A stretch of 64,000 nt of DNA from Leuctra nigra (GCA_934045905.1 OW203762.1:38665702-38729701), one strand, 5' to 3'; shown: positions 23,498 to 37,152, counted from the stretch's first letter. Translations and numbers: made by a program. Notes: generated from the sequence alone by a model not told the origin.

Positions 23498-26400
23498 GGG
23501 CCGTCGCATGAGGAGTGCGGAGAGGGGGTAGAATCTCAGGTGAATGCCCAAGTAGGTTTCACGTGTGTGTGAGTGGGAGAAGGTAATCGGCTAAACGAAT
23601 ATAAATTGTGATGGTAATAAGAGAACCGACTTCAATGTTCAACGCCACTAGCTTTTGCTAATAAACTGAAAACAATGGAATTGTAAAATCGCAACGAGTT
23701 GCTAGCGACGACACGGCCTACTGTTTTATTTTTAATGAACACTCCGAGGCCTATTGGTAATCGGATTACAAAGTAGGGGTTTTTAAATTGGTTATTGATC
23801 ACCTCATTGAGGATCATAATGGGAGTCTATTTCATACACAAAATGTAGTGATTTATCAAAGAGCTTCAATACAGAGCAGCATAAAACGAGAATGTGAGAA
23901 AGCTCCACCGTCACCTGTCATTTTGTAAGAATCATTGCTTGCATACGTTACAAATGTAATTCATTTATGGCATTAGCTCAGCAGGGAGATATGGTTGACA
24001 TAATGGCTAGCATAAATCTAAATTTTCGTTGAATTTCTCGTTATAAAATATCGGCTCTGCGCTGGACGGGAAATCTAATCCGGTTTGGTGTGGCCGAGCG
24101 ATGAGGTACTGTGACGTCACTTTCATAACTCTATTTGTTGGCACTGCCTTTAATATCCCCAATTCCACCCTCTTCTCCCCCTCCCCCCAACTCCGCCGTC
24201 ATCCCATCATCCCTCGAACAGAGTCCAACTCCTCACGTAGAACTTGCGATTCAGATTAAAACACAAGCCGCGCTATCATTCATTCAATATTGGTAGCTTT
24301 TGACTCGATTACCGTCCCGAGATACCGGCGAGCCAATACGTTTAATAGATCGGAACAAGATTTAATACTTGTTTTGTCAGAACAAACTTTAATTTGGTAA
24401 ACTGATAGTTAATTTTTTATTATCTCTTCATATACGTTATGGATTTCGATGACTGTTCGAGTTTAATGTGACGTGTAAAAATGGATTACTTTGTTGGAAA
24501 TATTGCTCAACTTCATTACTGGTCTTTATTGTCCTCAATTATTACAAGAGATACGATATTATCCCATAAAAAGAATTGTATTACATTAATTTTGATGGAT
24601 TTATTGTGAATCATGTTGCCTTATCGAACCGATTCTGTTTGATGCTTTGTTAATACTACAGTGTATTGATGGGGGAGGGAATAAAGCTTTATTCAATGGT
24701 TAGAGCTTAGAAGGCCGAAATAATGAGCTTTGGTATTAGATTAATACACAATATAAATACCTCAGCCATCTTATGTCTGTGGAGAGTCTACTAATTAGTA
24801 TTGAGGATTAATTTAATATCATAGTTAGCGTCTGAAGAGGTAGCGAAAACAGTTATTTAATTAAGCAAGCATAGGCGATCAATTCGTAACGAACTTTAAA
24901 TGATCTTTTATTAGGGCCTTGAAGCTTCAAGACACGACTTGGAACAATATTCTATCACTATTCCATAATATTCACACCTCAGTTAAAGGTACCTAACTGT
25001 AACTATTTTCCCATATTTATGAATTATGCTTCTTTCCTAATATCGACCATAGTTGTGGTTACTCTCTTCTAAAATTAAAGTAGTTTGCATATTATCGAAA
25101 TGATGCCTCTTTATGTCAGAAAGCAAACCGACACAGTTTTATCGACATGTTCTTATTTGAAATCAATTTCAGATTGACTGACCACAAACAATCGGATTTC
25201 ATGGAAAACGATTTCAAGTTTTCAGCATATTAAAAATCAATTTTATGATCGTGTTTTGCGGGCCTCTGATTTTACATCGTCTCTACATTTTATTACTAGT
25301 AAATGGCCGATAATATCAGATATAACGCATTTATACCGTAAAATTCCAATTCTTGGATGTAAAAATAATATTTCAAGTTATTGCTGTTCGTCAACAACTT
25401 TACCGCTGTTCTCAAAACTAAATGGCGAGGCTCAAATCTTCAAACTCACTTTCTCATATATGGATAATATTCTGTATCTAAATTCCCATAGATCCTTTTA
25501 ACCAAAACCAAATTCACTATTAGAATAAATGACAACCTCCAGTGTAAAGGAAAACTGTGTTCGCTTCATTTAATAACATTATTAATTACACCCTTATACT
25601 AGGAGATATTGCTCCCAAATTACAACATTTCGTTAAATATGTAAGTTAAGAACTTTTTAAATCACATGTTTACAAAATACAAAATGCAGAAATGTGTCAA
25701 TTGAACAAATTAAATTTTTTTCTGGTTAGTTATCATCTTAATTTCTATTTAAAACATATTTCCAATGTGCATTTTAATTTTATTTAATTTTATTACATTA
25801 TATTTTATTTTGAAGCGTTGGGAAAATAACAAATGTGACATCTGTATTTTACGGTTTGTAAGTATTTTCCGTATTTAAGAGTGAAAACGTCAAGTATGAA
25901 GACTCGACTTCTGAAAGTCTATTGTCGCTTCTTGGCGAGGGAATGGAAGCGCGTAATGCGCGCACCGTCCGCAAGAGGCGCTCGCGTCGTCAAGATATTC
26001 AGAATATGTGCCGAGGCCTGTCTGTGTGTAACAACGCAAAATCCCCACCGCGAAATAATTCATCTCTCTCCCAGGGAGGCTGCGTGGACCATGGCTGGTT
26101 ACCATTTCCTGAGTCCTGACTGTATAATAGATGCGGCGCGGCGTCTTTCATCCATTGCCAGCGTATTGTTATTCCACTTTCACTTTTCAGACGAAGTGTT
26201 TAGAAATATAATAAACCGCAGATATTACAGAGAAATATTCTAGGTTATCGCTACGTTACTTTTAAGAAGTTGATATGAAAATTTAATTTGCAATAGCTTA
26301 TCGTTATGTGGATTACTCGAATCCCAGTGGGTAGAAAACAAATATTTAGAGTAAATATTTCTTGGATGAAATTAAGTCAGTAAAAATACGTAAAAGTAAC

Positions 26401-27758
26401 TTGCCCTGAGAAAAAACGGGAAAAACGGGAAAAATGCTGAAAAGTAATTTCATGCGGGAGCCAAAAAGTAATAATATTAATTATGCACTAATAGGCAGGC
26501 AATTCTAATTTGTGTTCCCTTCAATAAAAAACCGGACTATATAATAATCACTAGAAGCATTTGAGTTACTTTTGTAATCCGACTTTTCATTGATAAATCT
26601 CCCATTTAAATTTCTCCTAGCATTTTGGCGGGAAACAGAGCAAGTCAATTGGCTGCGTTATGATATAGACCTCAATGTTATTTGCCACCACATATTCTAC
26701 TTATTCTTAATCTGGTTTTGATCTCGTTTCAACCAAATTCAAAAGCATTCGAAAATTTCAAAAATTTAAAAAGAATTCAAATCCAAAAATCCGGATTTGA
26801 AAAAATACATATCATATTTATGCCATCGTGATTTAATGGTGTGTTTATGGGTTTATTATACGAGAAAATTTACTCGTTTTATCAAAGATAATTATTTCGT
26901 TTTATTCAGACATTGCATATAGATTCCTTGACGATCATACCATTCATACCACGATAATAATGTGAACAAACCGTCGGAACAAACCGTCACCACTGCCATG
27001 CTAATGGTTTGTTTGTTTACATCCTAGAAATGGAAATTTTCAATATTTTACACTCCAGAGAGAGTTCCCCATAACGGTAAAAAGCGTTAATTCAAAATCA
27101 CAATTATTTTTGTAAAATTAAATATGAATCAAAATAAGTATTTGAAGCAAATGGACTTGTTAATTAATTAAATTTATAGTCTAATAGATTTGTCATAAAT
27201 TTTGCTAATTTACATAATATTGTGTACTAATACATTTGTTGTGTACACAAAAAATTGATTGTACCATTAATTTCCTTAATAATGTGGATCGTCATGTAGG
27301 TTCTTCATCTTATGCATAGCAAGTCCTGAGTTCTGATTCCGATAAGAGACAGAATTAGAAGCAAATCTCAATTCATACCCCGACCCTCAACCTCAACATC
27401 AGCAGACAATACGAATATCAGAGCCGACCCGACAATTAATCTGCTTAATTTCATGTTTACAACTCGAACCCTATATATAGATTGATTAACTAAAACAATT
27501 GACAATGTGAAGCTGAATCGCTAACAAGTAGTCCAGGGAACAAATAGCACGCTAAACAGGGACAAATTGTAACACAAGAGACCAAGCTATAGTCGAGTAC
27601 ACTAATTACCAACAACTCCACTCCCTCTACCTCTTCTCTTTGCTGTTTAATTAATGCTTGCCACCTGTTCATTAGCTGACGTCGTCTACAATGTAGAGCT
27701 CGGGCGTGTGATTAGACTTGCACATCCGGGAGCGGCGATTACAACAGGCATGCTATCG
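23498..27758. other. gene-less, A+T-rich
   Basis: An exact CRE lies at 24112-24119. A CpG-rich patch at 25880-26170 has overlapping ORFs of 65-120 codons on both strands, including 25881-26243 (120 codons, plus), none recognisable. Around 26400 there are AAAACGGG direct repeats. Near 26964-26989 GAACAAACCGTC is repeated in tandem twice. The rest is A+T-rich. Confidence 0.5.
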
Positions 27759-28485
27759 CCCCGGTGTAGGGTTACACGCTCCAGATATGATACAAGAAGG
27801 TGTGCTCACTCATAGCACGGTGTAGGGTTACACGCTAGAGATATGATACAAGAAGGTGCGCTCACTCATAGCACGGTGTAGGGCTACACGCTCCAGATAT
27901 GATACAAGAAGGTGTGCTCATTCATAGCACGATGTAGGGTTGCATGCCAGAGATATGATACAATAAGGTGCGCTCATTCATAGCACGGTGTAGGGCTACA
28001 CGCTAGAGATATGATACAAGAAGGTGCGCTCACTCATAGCACGGTGTAGGGCTACACGCTCCAGATATGAACAAGAAGGTGTGCTCATTCATAGCACGAT
28101 GTAGGGTTGCATGCCAGAGATATGATACAAGAAGGTGCGCTCATTCATAGCACGGTGTAGGGTTACACGCCAGAGATATGATACAATAAGGTGCGCTCAT
28201 TCATAGCACGGTGTAGGGTTACACGTTCGAGATATGATACAAGAAGGTGCGCTCATTCATAGCACGGTGTAGGGCTAGACGCTCCAGATATGATACAAGA
28301 AGGTGTGCTCATTCATTGCTTGGTGTAGGGTTACACCAGAGATGATACGAGAAGGTGGGCTCATTCATAGCACGATGTAGGGTTACACGCCAGAGATATG
28401 ATACAAGAAGGTGGGCTCACTCATAGCACGATGTAGGGTTTCACGCTCCAGATATGATACAAGAAGGTGTGCTCATTCATAGCAT
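27759..28485 (+). repeat. 56-bp minisatellite, about 13 copies
   Basis: The unit contains GGTGTAGGGTTACACGC, then AGATATGATACAAGAAGG, then TGCGCTCACTCATAGCAC. Starts fall at 27763, 27819, 27875, 27931, 27987, 28043, 28098, 28154, 28210 and 28266, with three more degenerate copies to 28485. Variants alternate (TCC versus TAG before AGATATG; TGTG versus TGCG), hinting at two-unit higher-order spread. No spacers separate the units, so this is not a CRISPR array. No coding potential is seen. Confidence 0.95.
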
Positions 28486-31400
28486 TGTTTTTAGTATTAA
28501 AACATCCGCAAACAATGGTTCAATAACCAAGTACATATTATTTGACCACAGCTTGGTATCATCACATCGAATCACCCTGGCGGCTGTGCAGTATATTATA
28601 CTTGGAGCACCATCTTGAGTTTGAGTAAAACAACAAGTTGTATCGTGCCAAGATAATACAATGTTAATGCGTATCAAAAACATTGAGAGAATTTGTGAGA
28701 CGTAGCAAGAAATTACCTGTTGCAAGGGCGTAAGCCCAGGGATTTAACCTCCATGACATAACGTAATTTAACCATTATAACGATATTTCAACGACATAGA
28801 TTAAGTAATTGAGAACGGTAGATGGAACTTTGTTAAATATAAATGATATCGAAGTGGTATTATTACCAATCAACTTCTTTCATATTTAGGAAATTGAAAT
28901 TATTATTAGAACCACAATTTATTGTACTCCCCACAAATCTTTAATGATCACACCATTACAGATAAATTCCAACTTTCTGTCCACATTAACCAGTAGAAAA
29001 CGCCAACTGTCTTATTTTACATTAAGTGTTAAAACATTGAACATGGCGAACTGCAACTCCTGATACAGGAACTGGCACCTCCACCTCAAGTTCCTGCCTA
29101 CCTCTCCATGAATACGTTTGATTACTCTTCATATCATCCTTCATTCAACTTGCATCTCCCTCATTGCAATGCACCTTGACCCCGGTAGATAGAGTGAAGT
29201 CTAGAGCGCGCTGTAATGCACCTTCTCATCACAAGCCCCATTGAACAAGATGTGATGCAAGCTGAATGGAATCTCTCCGACTCATTAGAGATTTACATAA
29301 AAGAAATTGATCTGGGATGAGTTGAACTCAATGAGGCGGTCCGAAATAAAAGCTCTAAACAAAAATGGCGATCGTTATATTACAAAGTATAGTAATGGCA
29401 ATGGGCAAGAAAGCTGCATTGGTGGGTTTTCAAAAATGTCGGTGAAGCTACTGTCTTCATACCCTTTATGATTTCACTTTTTTGTCTTGTCCGGCCGGTA
29501 AGGACAGTATTTCTAAACTGTATCACAGAAACTATTTTCTTTAGTTGCATACACTTTATAATTTCGGAGCTCTATTACCATACGTAAAATACTGTGGAAA
29601 AAAAGAATTCAAAATAATATTTGTTCTATGTTTCGGTCATAATACGTATGTTTTCAAGGCTTTGTAAAAGCAAACAGAAGATATCACACCCACCAAATTA
29701 TTTTCTTCTTGTTGTTTTAAAATTTGTTTGCTCTGGCAAAAGTGTCTGGAAATGGGGCTATTAGTACCTATAATTTCCATATTATCTATATTCTAAATAT
29801 GTAACCCAATTCTCCACGCATAATATAAGTGGTTGCAGATGGTCGTGATTGGACAGGTATTTTGTCGATGCTGTTCTACTGAAACAAACCTGGTTGAGTG
29901 CTTATAAGGGCGAGAAACTGCGACAGACGCGTCTGTCATTTGTCATCCGACAGTAATATTTACAGCTCACCTGTTTCGTGAGGAATGAGAAACTAAAGGA
30001 CTGGTTACATTAGTCGCCAGACGGGACAAGTAGAATGTATTGCACTGGACAAGTCAATTGACAGGCGTAATCGCGTGTAGTGTAACAGTGATCGACAACA
30101 TAAATCAGTCAATCCAGGGGAAAAGCTTATTCAGAGTACGAGGTTTGAGAGTTTCCAGACCGAAATGCGAATCTGAATTTTGGGAATACCTACAGTTTTA
30201 TATAATAATATTAATTAATTAAAATAATTACTGATTTTGACATATTTGCAAAAGAAAATAAATTATATTATGTAAATATTAGAAAATGATATAAAGTCCC
30301 GATTTGTTACTTTTGTGTAAAGCAATGATATCAGAAATGTGAATCAGAGCAGACATCTTGTTCTCTCACAATATCATCAAAATAGAGCCCAGCAGTGTTG
30401 CATATCAATATGATAATTTGCACTGACCGTTATAATAATGTCTTGACTCCATGTATAGCACATCGTCGAGTGATTGCAGTCATTACAAGGACGTGTTTCG
30501 CATCCCCCATCACAAATAATCAAACCAGAACCCCATGCAAGAGGTCAGACAAATGCGGACGGCGTTTCGCTGAAATATCCTAACCACGTTCTCATGCCCT
30601 CGAAGACATGCCCCAATACCCCAATACGCATATTACCTGGTAACATTGGGATGGGGGGAGGGGGTAAACCTCGTCGGATGGGATTAACACCGCACGACAC
30701 GAATAATGGAGAGACTAAAGTAGGAGATAATTTATTGGATTTGTAAACCGGTGTGTTGGGATTTGTATATCGATATCGTAACACCCGCCACCGTTGGTCG
30801 CTCGTAAATTAGAAGCATTTTGATTCACCGTTGATCGCTATCCACCTGATAAATAGAATGATGTATAAAGCGTCACTACCCGAGCGCGATCGTTGATAAG
30901 AGTGCTGAAATTTGAATACTTTGCAAATTAGTTTCAAATGGATATGAAATATTTAAAATCAAAAGTAAACTGTGATCAAAATGGCAAGTTTCGAAAATGG
31001 AAACCGATGCTGATCCGTTCGAATAGATATATTAACTGATTGATTTTATGCATGTATAGTTTCATCCTAATAACATGATGAATTAATAATCTTATTATAA
31101 TGTTACATGTGTAGCTAAACAGATGGAAAGCAAATCAAATATGGAATACTTCAACACTATTAAATAGTGTTAAATGTCGTGCACTTTGGGATTAATCCAT
31201 TATTGAGCAACTGCATTCGATAGTTCATGTTCCATTTCAGCAAGGGAATCAATTCAGCCATAAATCCATATCACAAAGTATTAAAAGCTACAATTTAATT
31301 AGTTTCATGTTTTATTTTGAAATTCTAACCACATTCTTTAGCTAAATTCGTGATTATATTTCAATTCTATTTCAATTTTTATTTGCTTCCTTTTTCCCGT

Positions 31401-33169
31401 CGTGAGGGAGTTTTATATAAGGCTTTAATTTAATTTAATCGGGAATGATCGACTCGGCGTACTTAATAATAGTATAATATGGAAATAGGGGCACGTCCTT
31501 GTTGATGGCTAAAGTTCGGAAAGTTGTTAAGTAGATGAATTTAGAGCACATCTCTTTTCTTTTCTCCTGGGTCTTATACTCGTAAAACGCAAATCTCGGT
31601 TTCATAAAAATGTTCGTTTTTAATAGAACGAAGCGCTCAGACGTTGGTTTTTGTAAGATCCTTGATTCAACTTAGCTATCTTATTAAGTAGGTAGAGGTA
31701 CATTGGCATAGCAGAAGGAAGCAGACTTTAATTGGTTCTTCAATTGCTGGAAAACTTTCATACTGCAGTTTCAGCGAGAATTTGAAAACTAGTTAGGTTC
31801 AAAGGATTGCTCAGGTAACTGAGAGAAATCAACGTTTTTATGTCATAATGAGGAGACTTGAGACGTCTTATCAACCGGAACATATAAGTATTTTAGTATT
31901 TTATACAGGAAAAAGCAACGTAATGATCATTGGTAGAATATTTTCATGATTGTAATATTTAAAAGTTGAACTGTTTCACAATAAGAAAAACATGGGGTTT
32001 CAGTTCAATGTCTTGCATCTAGTGTTTTAGTTATGCATTACAATTTATACAAAATCAAATAGAAAAAACCGCAAGCCAAGTCCAATCAGAGCATCTAGAA
32101 TTGATATTAACTTTGTAAAACAATACAAAATGAACATCGCGCACTCCTAGATTCAAGTTTTTCAACTATATCATCCAATTCATTTCGTCACTCGGATCGA
32201 ATATAAAGTGCACTAATTGCCAAATAAGAGTTATTAAAGAGCAATGTCATTAAAGCTAATAGAGATATATTAACGAGACGAACTGAAGAACTCTTATTAA
32301 AATTATTCCGACGTTGAATTTTCATCAAATTGGAACCGAGACATCGTCAAGTAACGAGATATTTCAGTCACTCGTAGAAATGCACATTCAAGTCTCATTT
32401 TCTCTTTCCTTTTCGACGACTGAGAATGTTTATTCGCAATTGGGTTCATCAAAGGTAAAATATGTTTCAATATTAAATACAAGTCATTAAAATCACGAGG
32501 CGGAATCTCAAAGTGAAATCTACAAATTATTATGCACAGTGGTTTCCCGTTATCCCGTATACGCTTTCAAACAGATTTTCATTCAGTTTCCTTCAACTGC
32601 ATTTAGTACCTTTATGAACATTTCATTTTTGAAAACAAAATATAGATTGTAAGTTAGAAATGCGTAGATTTTTAAATGAAATATTCTATCCAAAGATGGG
32701 TAATCGATCATTACACGTATTTCTTGTGTTGATAGGTACAAAATTAAATACTCGAGTAAACACGTAATAACACTGACCTCAACTTGAAACAATATTAGCC
32801 TTGGTAATTGCTAAAGAAGATCAAAATATTTCTAACTATTTTAATTAATTCTGAACCGTGGGCTCTAGAGTAATTGTGAAACAACTTTGATGGACATAAA
32901 AAAATTCAATAATATTGCGTGGTTTTGGTATTTCAATATAAACAGACACGACGGAAACAATTAGGTATAATGAGTTTTCACACAAGCAGAGGATACGTGA
33001 GATTGCAAGAAGCAAGAAGAGTTCGTGAGATAATGAGAGCTTTTTCCTTGTATGTCCGGTATATATTTTTAGGTCAATGCTTTTAAAGAACCCCTATACC
33101 AGGTTAAAAATAAGTAAAATGTAACTTTGTCACATAAAGTAGGTGGAAGAGGGGGAAGGTAGGGGAGGC
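28486..33169. other. gene-less, A+T-rich
   Basis: The sequence contains a 16-bp perfect palindrome at 29922-29937 just after a TATAAGG, a G-run at 30651-30664, and a short palindrome at 31153-31171. From 30900 to 33100 it is strongly A+T-rich. ORFs of 60-90 codons (28477-28725, 30040-30222, 30395-30583, 30474-30746, 30545-30784, 32583-32792) show no recognisable features. Confidence 0.5.
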
Positions 33170-34832
33170 GTCATTATCAGAACAATGTCACGGTGGCTCA
33201 TCGGACAAGAACAAGCATTAATCAAGGTCTGGACCACAACCTGGCCGGACGTCACACCCTACTACCCATCCTGCTAACATTGATCTTATCGCCAGCCTCA
33301 CCTTTGATCTGGCCGTCGCTAATTAAAGAAGGGTACGATCAAAGGATCGAAGATGGCGCCCAATGTAACGGCGTGGCGTGTGAAGCTAGAACTAAAGGAG
33401 TATGTGGAAATCACACGTTTTCGCGAGCTTTGATGCTCGAAATGGAAAATGCAAGAGATTGTTATAATAGAGACCTTCTCTCGTTCGCGGCGCCTAATCA
33501 AGGTGCTCTGACGTCGAATTGCAGAGAGAAACTTGTAACTCGGTTTACAGACCTTGCCTCCGAGGTGCAACGAGGTACGTCTCTATGATGAGACCGATTG
33601 TTTGAAGTATTTTCATGCCTATTTGAGCAGATAAAAGCTAATGGAGGATGCAAACTGCTTTCTGCGCGGCGATGGAATAGTTTTAAATGGATTTTTGTCT
33701 GGCTTTCTATGATAATAGTTTACTTGGCATACTTCATAAAATATGGAATAGCAGATTCAGCTGAAATCAAGGCTAGATATAATATTATGTGAATGAGGTG
33801 GTTTCGCGCGAATAGGTGAAATTGATTCGGAATTGAAAATACTCGTGCGGCGTGTTTGGGATGGGGGGGATTGAAAGGGGTGGAGGGAAGCGAGTGCTTT
33901 GATCGGCGTCATTGTTCGCCGGGGGTTTACAGTTCGGCACAAGTCGACGCTGCCGACGCCGACGTCGCCGACGCCGTGGAAGCATGCCAGGGGCGCCCCG
34001 AGACTCTATTGGAAATCCGCGGCCTCCGCGCTCGGAGCTTGTGGATTTATTGGTTTTCCATACAGTGGTGTATTCCTGCCACCTCACCCCAACCTCCACG
34101 ACGATTCTGCTAGTGAAGGTCTCGCTAATTTATAACATATCCTCAAACCCTTAAATAAAACCAACCCCTTCTCTCGGGTCCAGATAGGATAGGGGGATGG
34201 CCGAGGAGTCTGACTGCTTTACGATCAACTCAATCCGCCGGTCTCGTCGAGCGGAAGATGAGGGTATATATAGGTTCCGTGTAATGAAACGACGCCGTCG
34301 ACGCTGACGCCGACGCTGTGCAGCTCGCGACTCGGGGGTAATAATAATGTGAGCCAGGCCGTCAAACACTTTGCAAACGACATTCACTACTTTGTTCTTA
34401 TATATACGAGGAAGAGCGACGGAGAGGGCGAAGGCCATTAAGAGGCTAGTTAAAGCTCGGACACGGAATATAAACTTATCAAATGTAATTTTCCAACTAA
34501 AGTTATAGCATTATCGACGCTTGGAGGATATCTCGAAATGGTCTGCGTCTAACCGAGCCAAGTTAAGGGTCAGTTTTCTATGTGATGCCAAATCACATTA
34601 TTGAAATGCGAAAGCCTTTAGACAGTGTCGTAATAATTCGCGAAAGAAACGTGCCATGATTGGTGATGAGAAGCGAGCGATGAAGGGGGGGTGTGAGAGA
34701 GAGTTGGCCGGTGTTCGGTGGAAGGGTTGGGGAATGACATCATCAGGTCCAGGATGGCCTGTTGTAATGGCGTCCGAGTGGGAAACCCTCGCATTTGGAC
34801 GAGGACAGAAATCACTTTGATGGCTGGTCCCG

Positions 34833-35288
34833 TCATAACACGGCCGGATGCTGGACAGAGGAGCAAAGTGGGCTCCTTGCCAATTTCCCCCCGTCTCGTG
34901 TCCTCCCCTTAGCGAGGTTGACCATCTCCTCGTCGCTGATCTCCGTGAGCGAGCACATCCGCGCCGGCCGGTTGCCAGCAGTCGGCGTCGTCCTCCTCGT
35001 CGACGTCCTCCAAGAGACGCCGACATATTCATGCAACTTGATGGGCGACCGCTCGCCCGGGTCAACTACCATGAACAACACTCTCACAAACATTTCGAAA
35101 GTAATCCCCGCCCAGCTCTCCAGCTCGACTTTACACAAGTATTTCACTTTCTTCGCCTTGCTGCAAACCACCCTCCCACTTTCTCTCTCCCTTTCCTTTC
35201 CTTTGAGTCGGTATTTATCGGAAAACAAAACTTCCTCGATTCGAACATACTGCGACCGATACATCTGAGAATACGAGTTCGAAGCCAT
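34833..35288 (-). CDS. candidate coding ORF or exon, unrecognised
   Basis: A 151-codon minus-strand ORF beginning MASNSYSQMY. From about residue 48 (VKYLCKVELESWAGITFEMF) to residue 130 the third codon positions are mostly G or C and the residues look protein-like, with alternating hydrophobic segments and an acidic tail (SLTEISDEEMVNLAKG). A possible splice acceptor (TTTGCAG, near 35163) and weak donors exist. I cannot assign a family. ORFs of similar length overlap it in other frames, because the block is poor in stops, so chance remains likely. The start is simply the first ATG. Confidence 0.28.
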   Translation of the reverse strand: MASNSYSQMYRSQYVRIEEVLFSDKYRLKGKERERESGRVVCSKAKKVKYLCKVELESWAGITFEMFVRVLFMVVDPGERSPIKLHEYVGVSWRTSTRRTTPTAGNRPARMCSLTEISDEEMVNLAKGRTRDGGKLARSPLCSSVQHPAVL

Positions 35289-36212
35289 CCTTCAAAACCA
35301 ATGCTTCAGGTTTCCATCTCGGTGCAAACAATTTCGAAGTGGGTTAGTCGATTATAAACTTAATTCTTTACAAAGCATATAGCTTCTAAAGTTATGATAC
35401 TAAAACTCAGTACAAAATGAAGGCGGTATATAAACTTTGTCAATGGTTTTGCAGCATACAAAAGTTTCAGTGTAAAGTATACGTTCTTGCTGTGTATAGA
35501 ATGATAATAAAGCTATAAAAAGAGCCATTACCTTCTAACAAAACCGGGCAATTCCGCCGCCGGTATTCTAGAAGGCACGGCTATGGTACTAACATCGGTA
35601 CCAGTGTACTAGAAGCACGGGTGTCAACTTGACGCTGTAATACCATTAGAATTCGTCGCGCAATAACAACGATCAAAATAATGACAACGAAATTTATTTC
35701 TCACGTTCGCAGCATCAATCCGATGGATTCTGCTGACGTGATCTCCAAGTCACGTCCCCGAAGGGTCGGTCGAACGATCATTTCGATATTTTTTGATCTT
35801 TCCAAACGGGCGGTTCGGTTGTCTCTTAACTAATAGTTGTAATCAGTTACCACTGAGAAGTGAGTAGGCGGAGGAACACTGCTGACCGAGCAACATTATC
35901 AAGCCAAGTCCGCGGCGAGGAAGTACAAAAGACACGAAGAGAAGACGAAGAGACTGATGTGGTGATAAGAACAAGAACAGAGAGACTGAAAGTGATAGAG
36001 AATTAATATGGCAATAACGAATAGAAACTTTGTCTTTGTCGCGAGAGAGAAAAGCTCTCGAATGTGAGACAGGGAAAGTTTCGAGTTTGTTTGAAGAATG
36101 TGAAACAATCCCAGCGTTATAATCAAACTATCAACTTCTCTCACACTGACGTCCACACACAACATCCAGTCATAAACCACATAAAACAACTTCATCTCAC
36201 GAGTGGAAGAGA

Positions 36213-36231
36213 AGAGAGAGAGAGAGAGAGA
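36213..36231 (+). repeat. (AG)n microsatellite
   Basis: About nine AG dinucleotides, followed directly by ATGGCGG. Located inside the CpG-rich block. Confidence 0.9.
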
Positions 36232-36405
36232 TGGCGGAATCGTGCTAATGGAAGGAATAAGTCGTTCTGTTTGACAATATTCTTAGCAAGTTTATTTTCG
36301 ACGGCTGTTTACTGTGCGGGCTCGGACGTCTCTCATTTTCTAATGCACCCCAGCGATTTACGACGACAGCAGCGCGCTCTGGCGGCGTCGCCCAAGAATC
36401 ACAAG

Positions 36406-36432
36406 GCGACGCCGACGCCGACGCCGACGCCG
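36406..36432 (+). repeat. (GACGCC)4 hexanucleotide repeat
   Basis: GACGCC occurs four times in perfect tandem (36408-36431) and is CpG-dense. In frame it would encode Asp-Ala or Thr-Pro repeats, but no supported gene covers it. Related interrupted forms occur at 33.9, 34.3, 35.0 and 45.5 kb. Confidence 0.9.
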
Positions 36433-37140
36433 TGCAGAACATTCAATCAATCATTGAGATGGCCTCATTGGATACGTTTCACCTTCCCCCCCTCCTCCGC
36501 CCACGCTCGACAGCTCCGTCTTAACGGCGTCAAATCGACGAGGACATTGAATATTTAAACCTCAACATTCACTATTAATTAGGTATACAACTTACTTCTT
36601 ATTTTTATTATTGAACATCAAAATTAATTGAATAATATTCGTTGTGTGGAGCTTCACGGATTCACTATCTTAGTATTGGAGAGTAATTGATTCATGTATA
36701 AATGGTTGCAAAGCTCAATCAAGATTTTGCCCAATTTTGTTTCTAAAGTAAAAGTCACGTGTGACTTTACCTCTAAACAATGCCAATTTCTATCACTTTC
36801 TTTGCAAATATACCGACAGTTTACGAATAGTTGATATTTGTTTGGTTTAGAAATCCAATGTTTGCTTGTATCCTCACAGTCTCACATCCAGACTCACAAA
36901 AATGATTTATTTCTTGGAATTTCAACATACTTACTTAATCCTATCACCTATTTTCTCGCATTAGTTGAAACTGGAGTAAAAGAGCTTTCTAAGAAACAAG
37001 TATCCACTCAAAAAGATTATTGGGTATCAGTATGCATTCATTGAATCAAAATCATGGAATGTTAAAAATACTAGTGAACAGTTAATGAAGTGATATTGTC
37101 CCTGGAACTAATATACCCGGAACGGCTTTGTTGTCACTTC

Positions 37141-37152
37141 GGTCACGTGACC
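37141..37152. promoter_or_regulatory. palindromic E-box (CLEAR/M-box type)
   Basis: GGTCACGTGACC is a 12-bp perfect palindrome containing GTCACGTGAC, the consensus bound by MITF/TFE-type bHLH-ZIP factors. The same 14-bp string GTCACGTGACCACG recurs at 47414-47427. Binding is inferred from the motif only. Confidence 0.35.

Larger units (their letters stand above)
33170..36560. other. G+C- and CpG-rich block with regulatory-type motifs
   Basis: This is the densest CpG region of the window. Many ORFs of 60-170 codons overlap in several frames on both strands, which by itself argues against reading any one of them as a gene. Motifs seen: a TCF/LEF-like pair (33302-33309, 33337-33345), GATGGCGCC at 33352-33360, a TATATATAGG at 34264-34273, and runs of GACGCC at 33943-33979, 34291-34317, 34981-35024 and 36406-36432. 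An imperfect duplication of GGTATTCTAGAAGGCACGG-like sequence lies at 35562-35625. The block could hold exons of an unrecognised gene, a CpG-rich promoter or enhancers. Confidence 0.45.

Noticed and set aside
23111..23572. ORFs of 94-146 codons across 23.1-23.6 kb
   Set aside because: They run through 200 unknown bases, so their frame and length have no meaning.
27759..28485. CRISPR-like direct repeat array
   Set aside because: The 56-bp units abut each other with no unique spacers, and the setting is eukaryotic, so it is a minisatellite.
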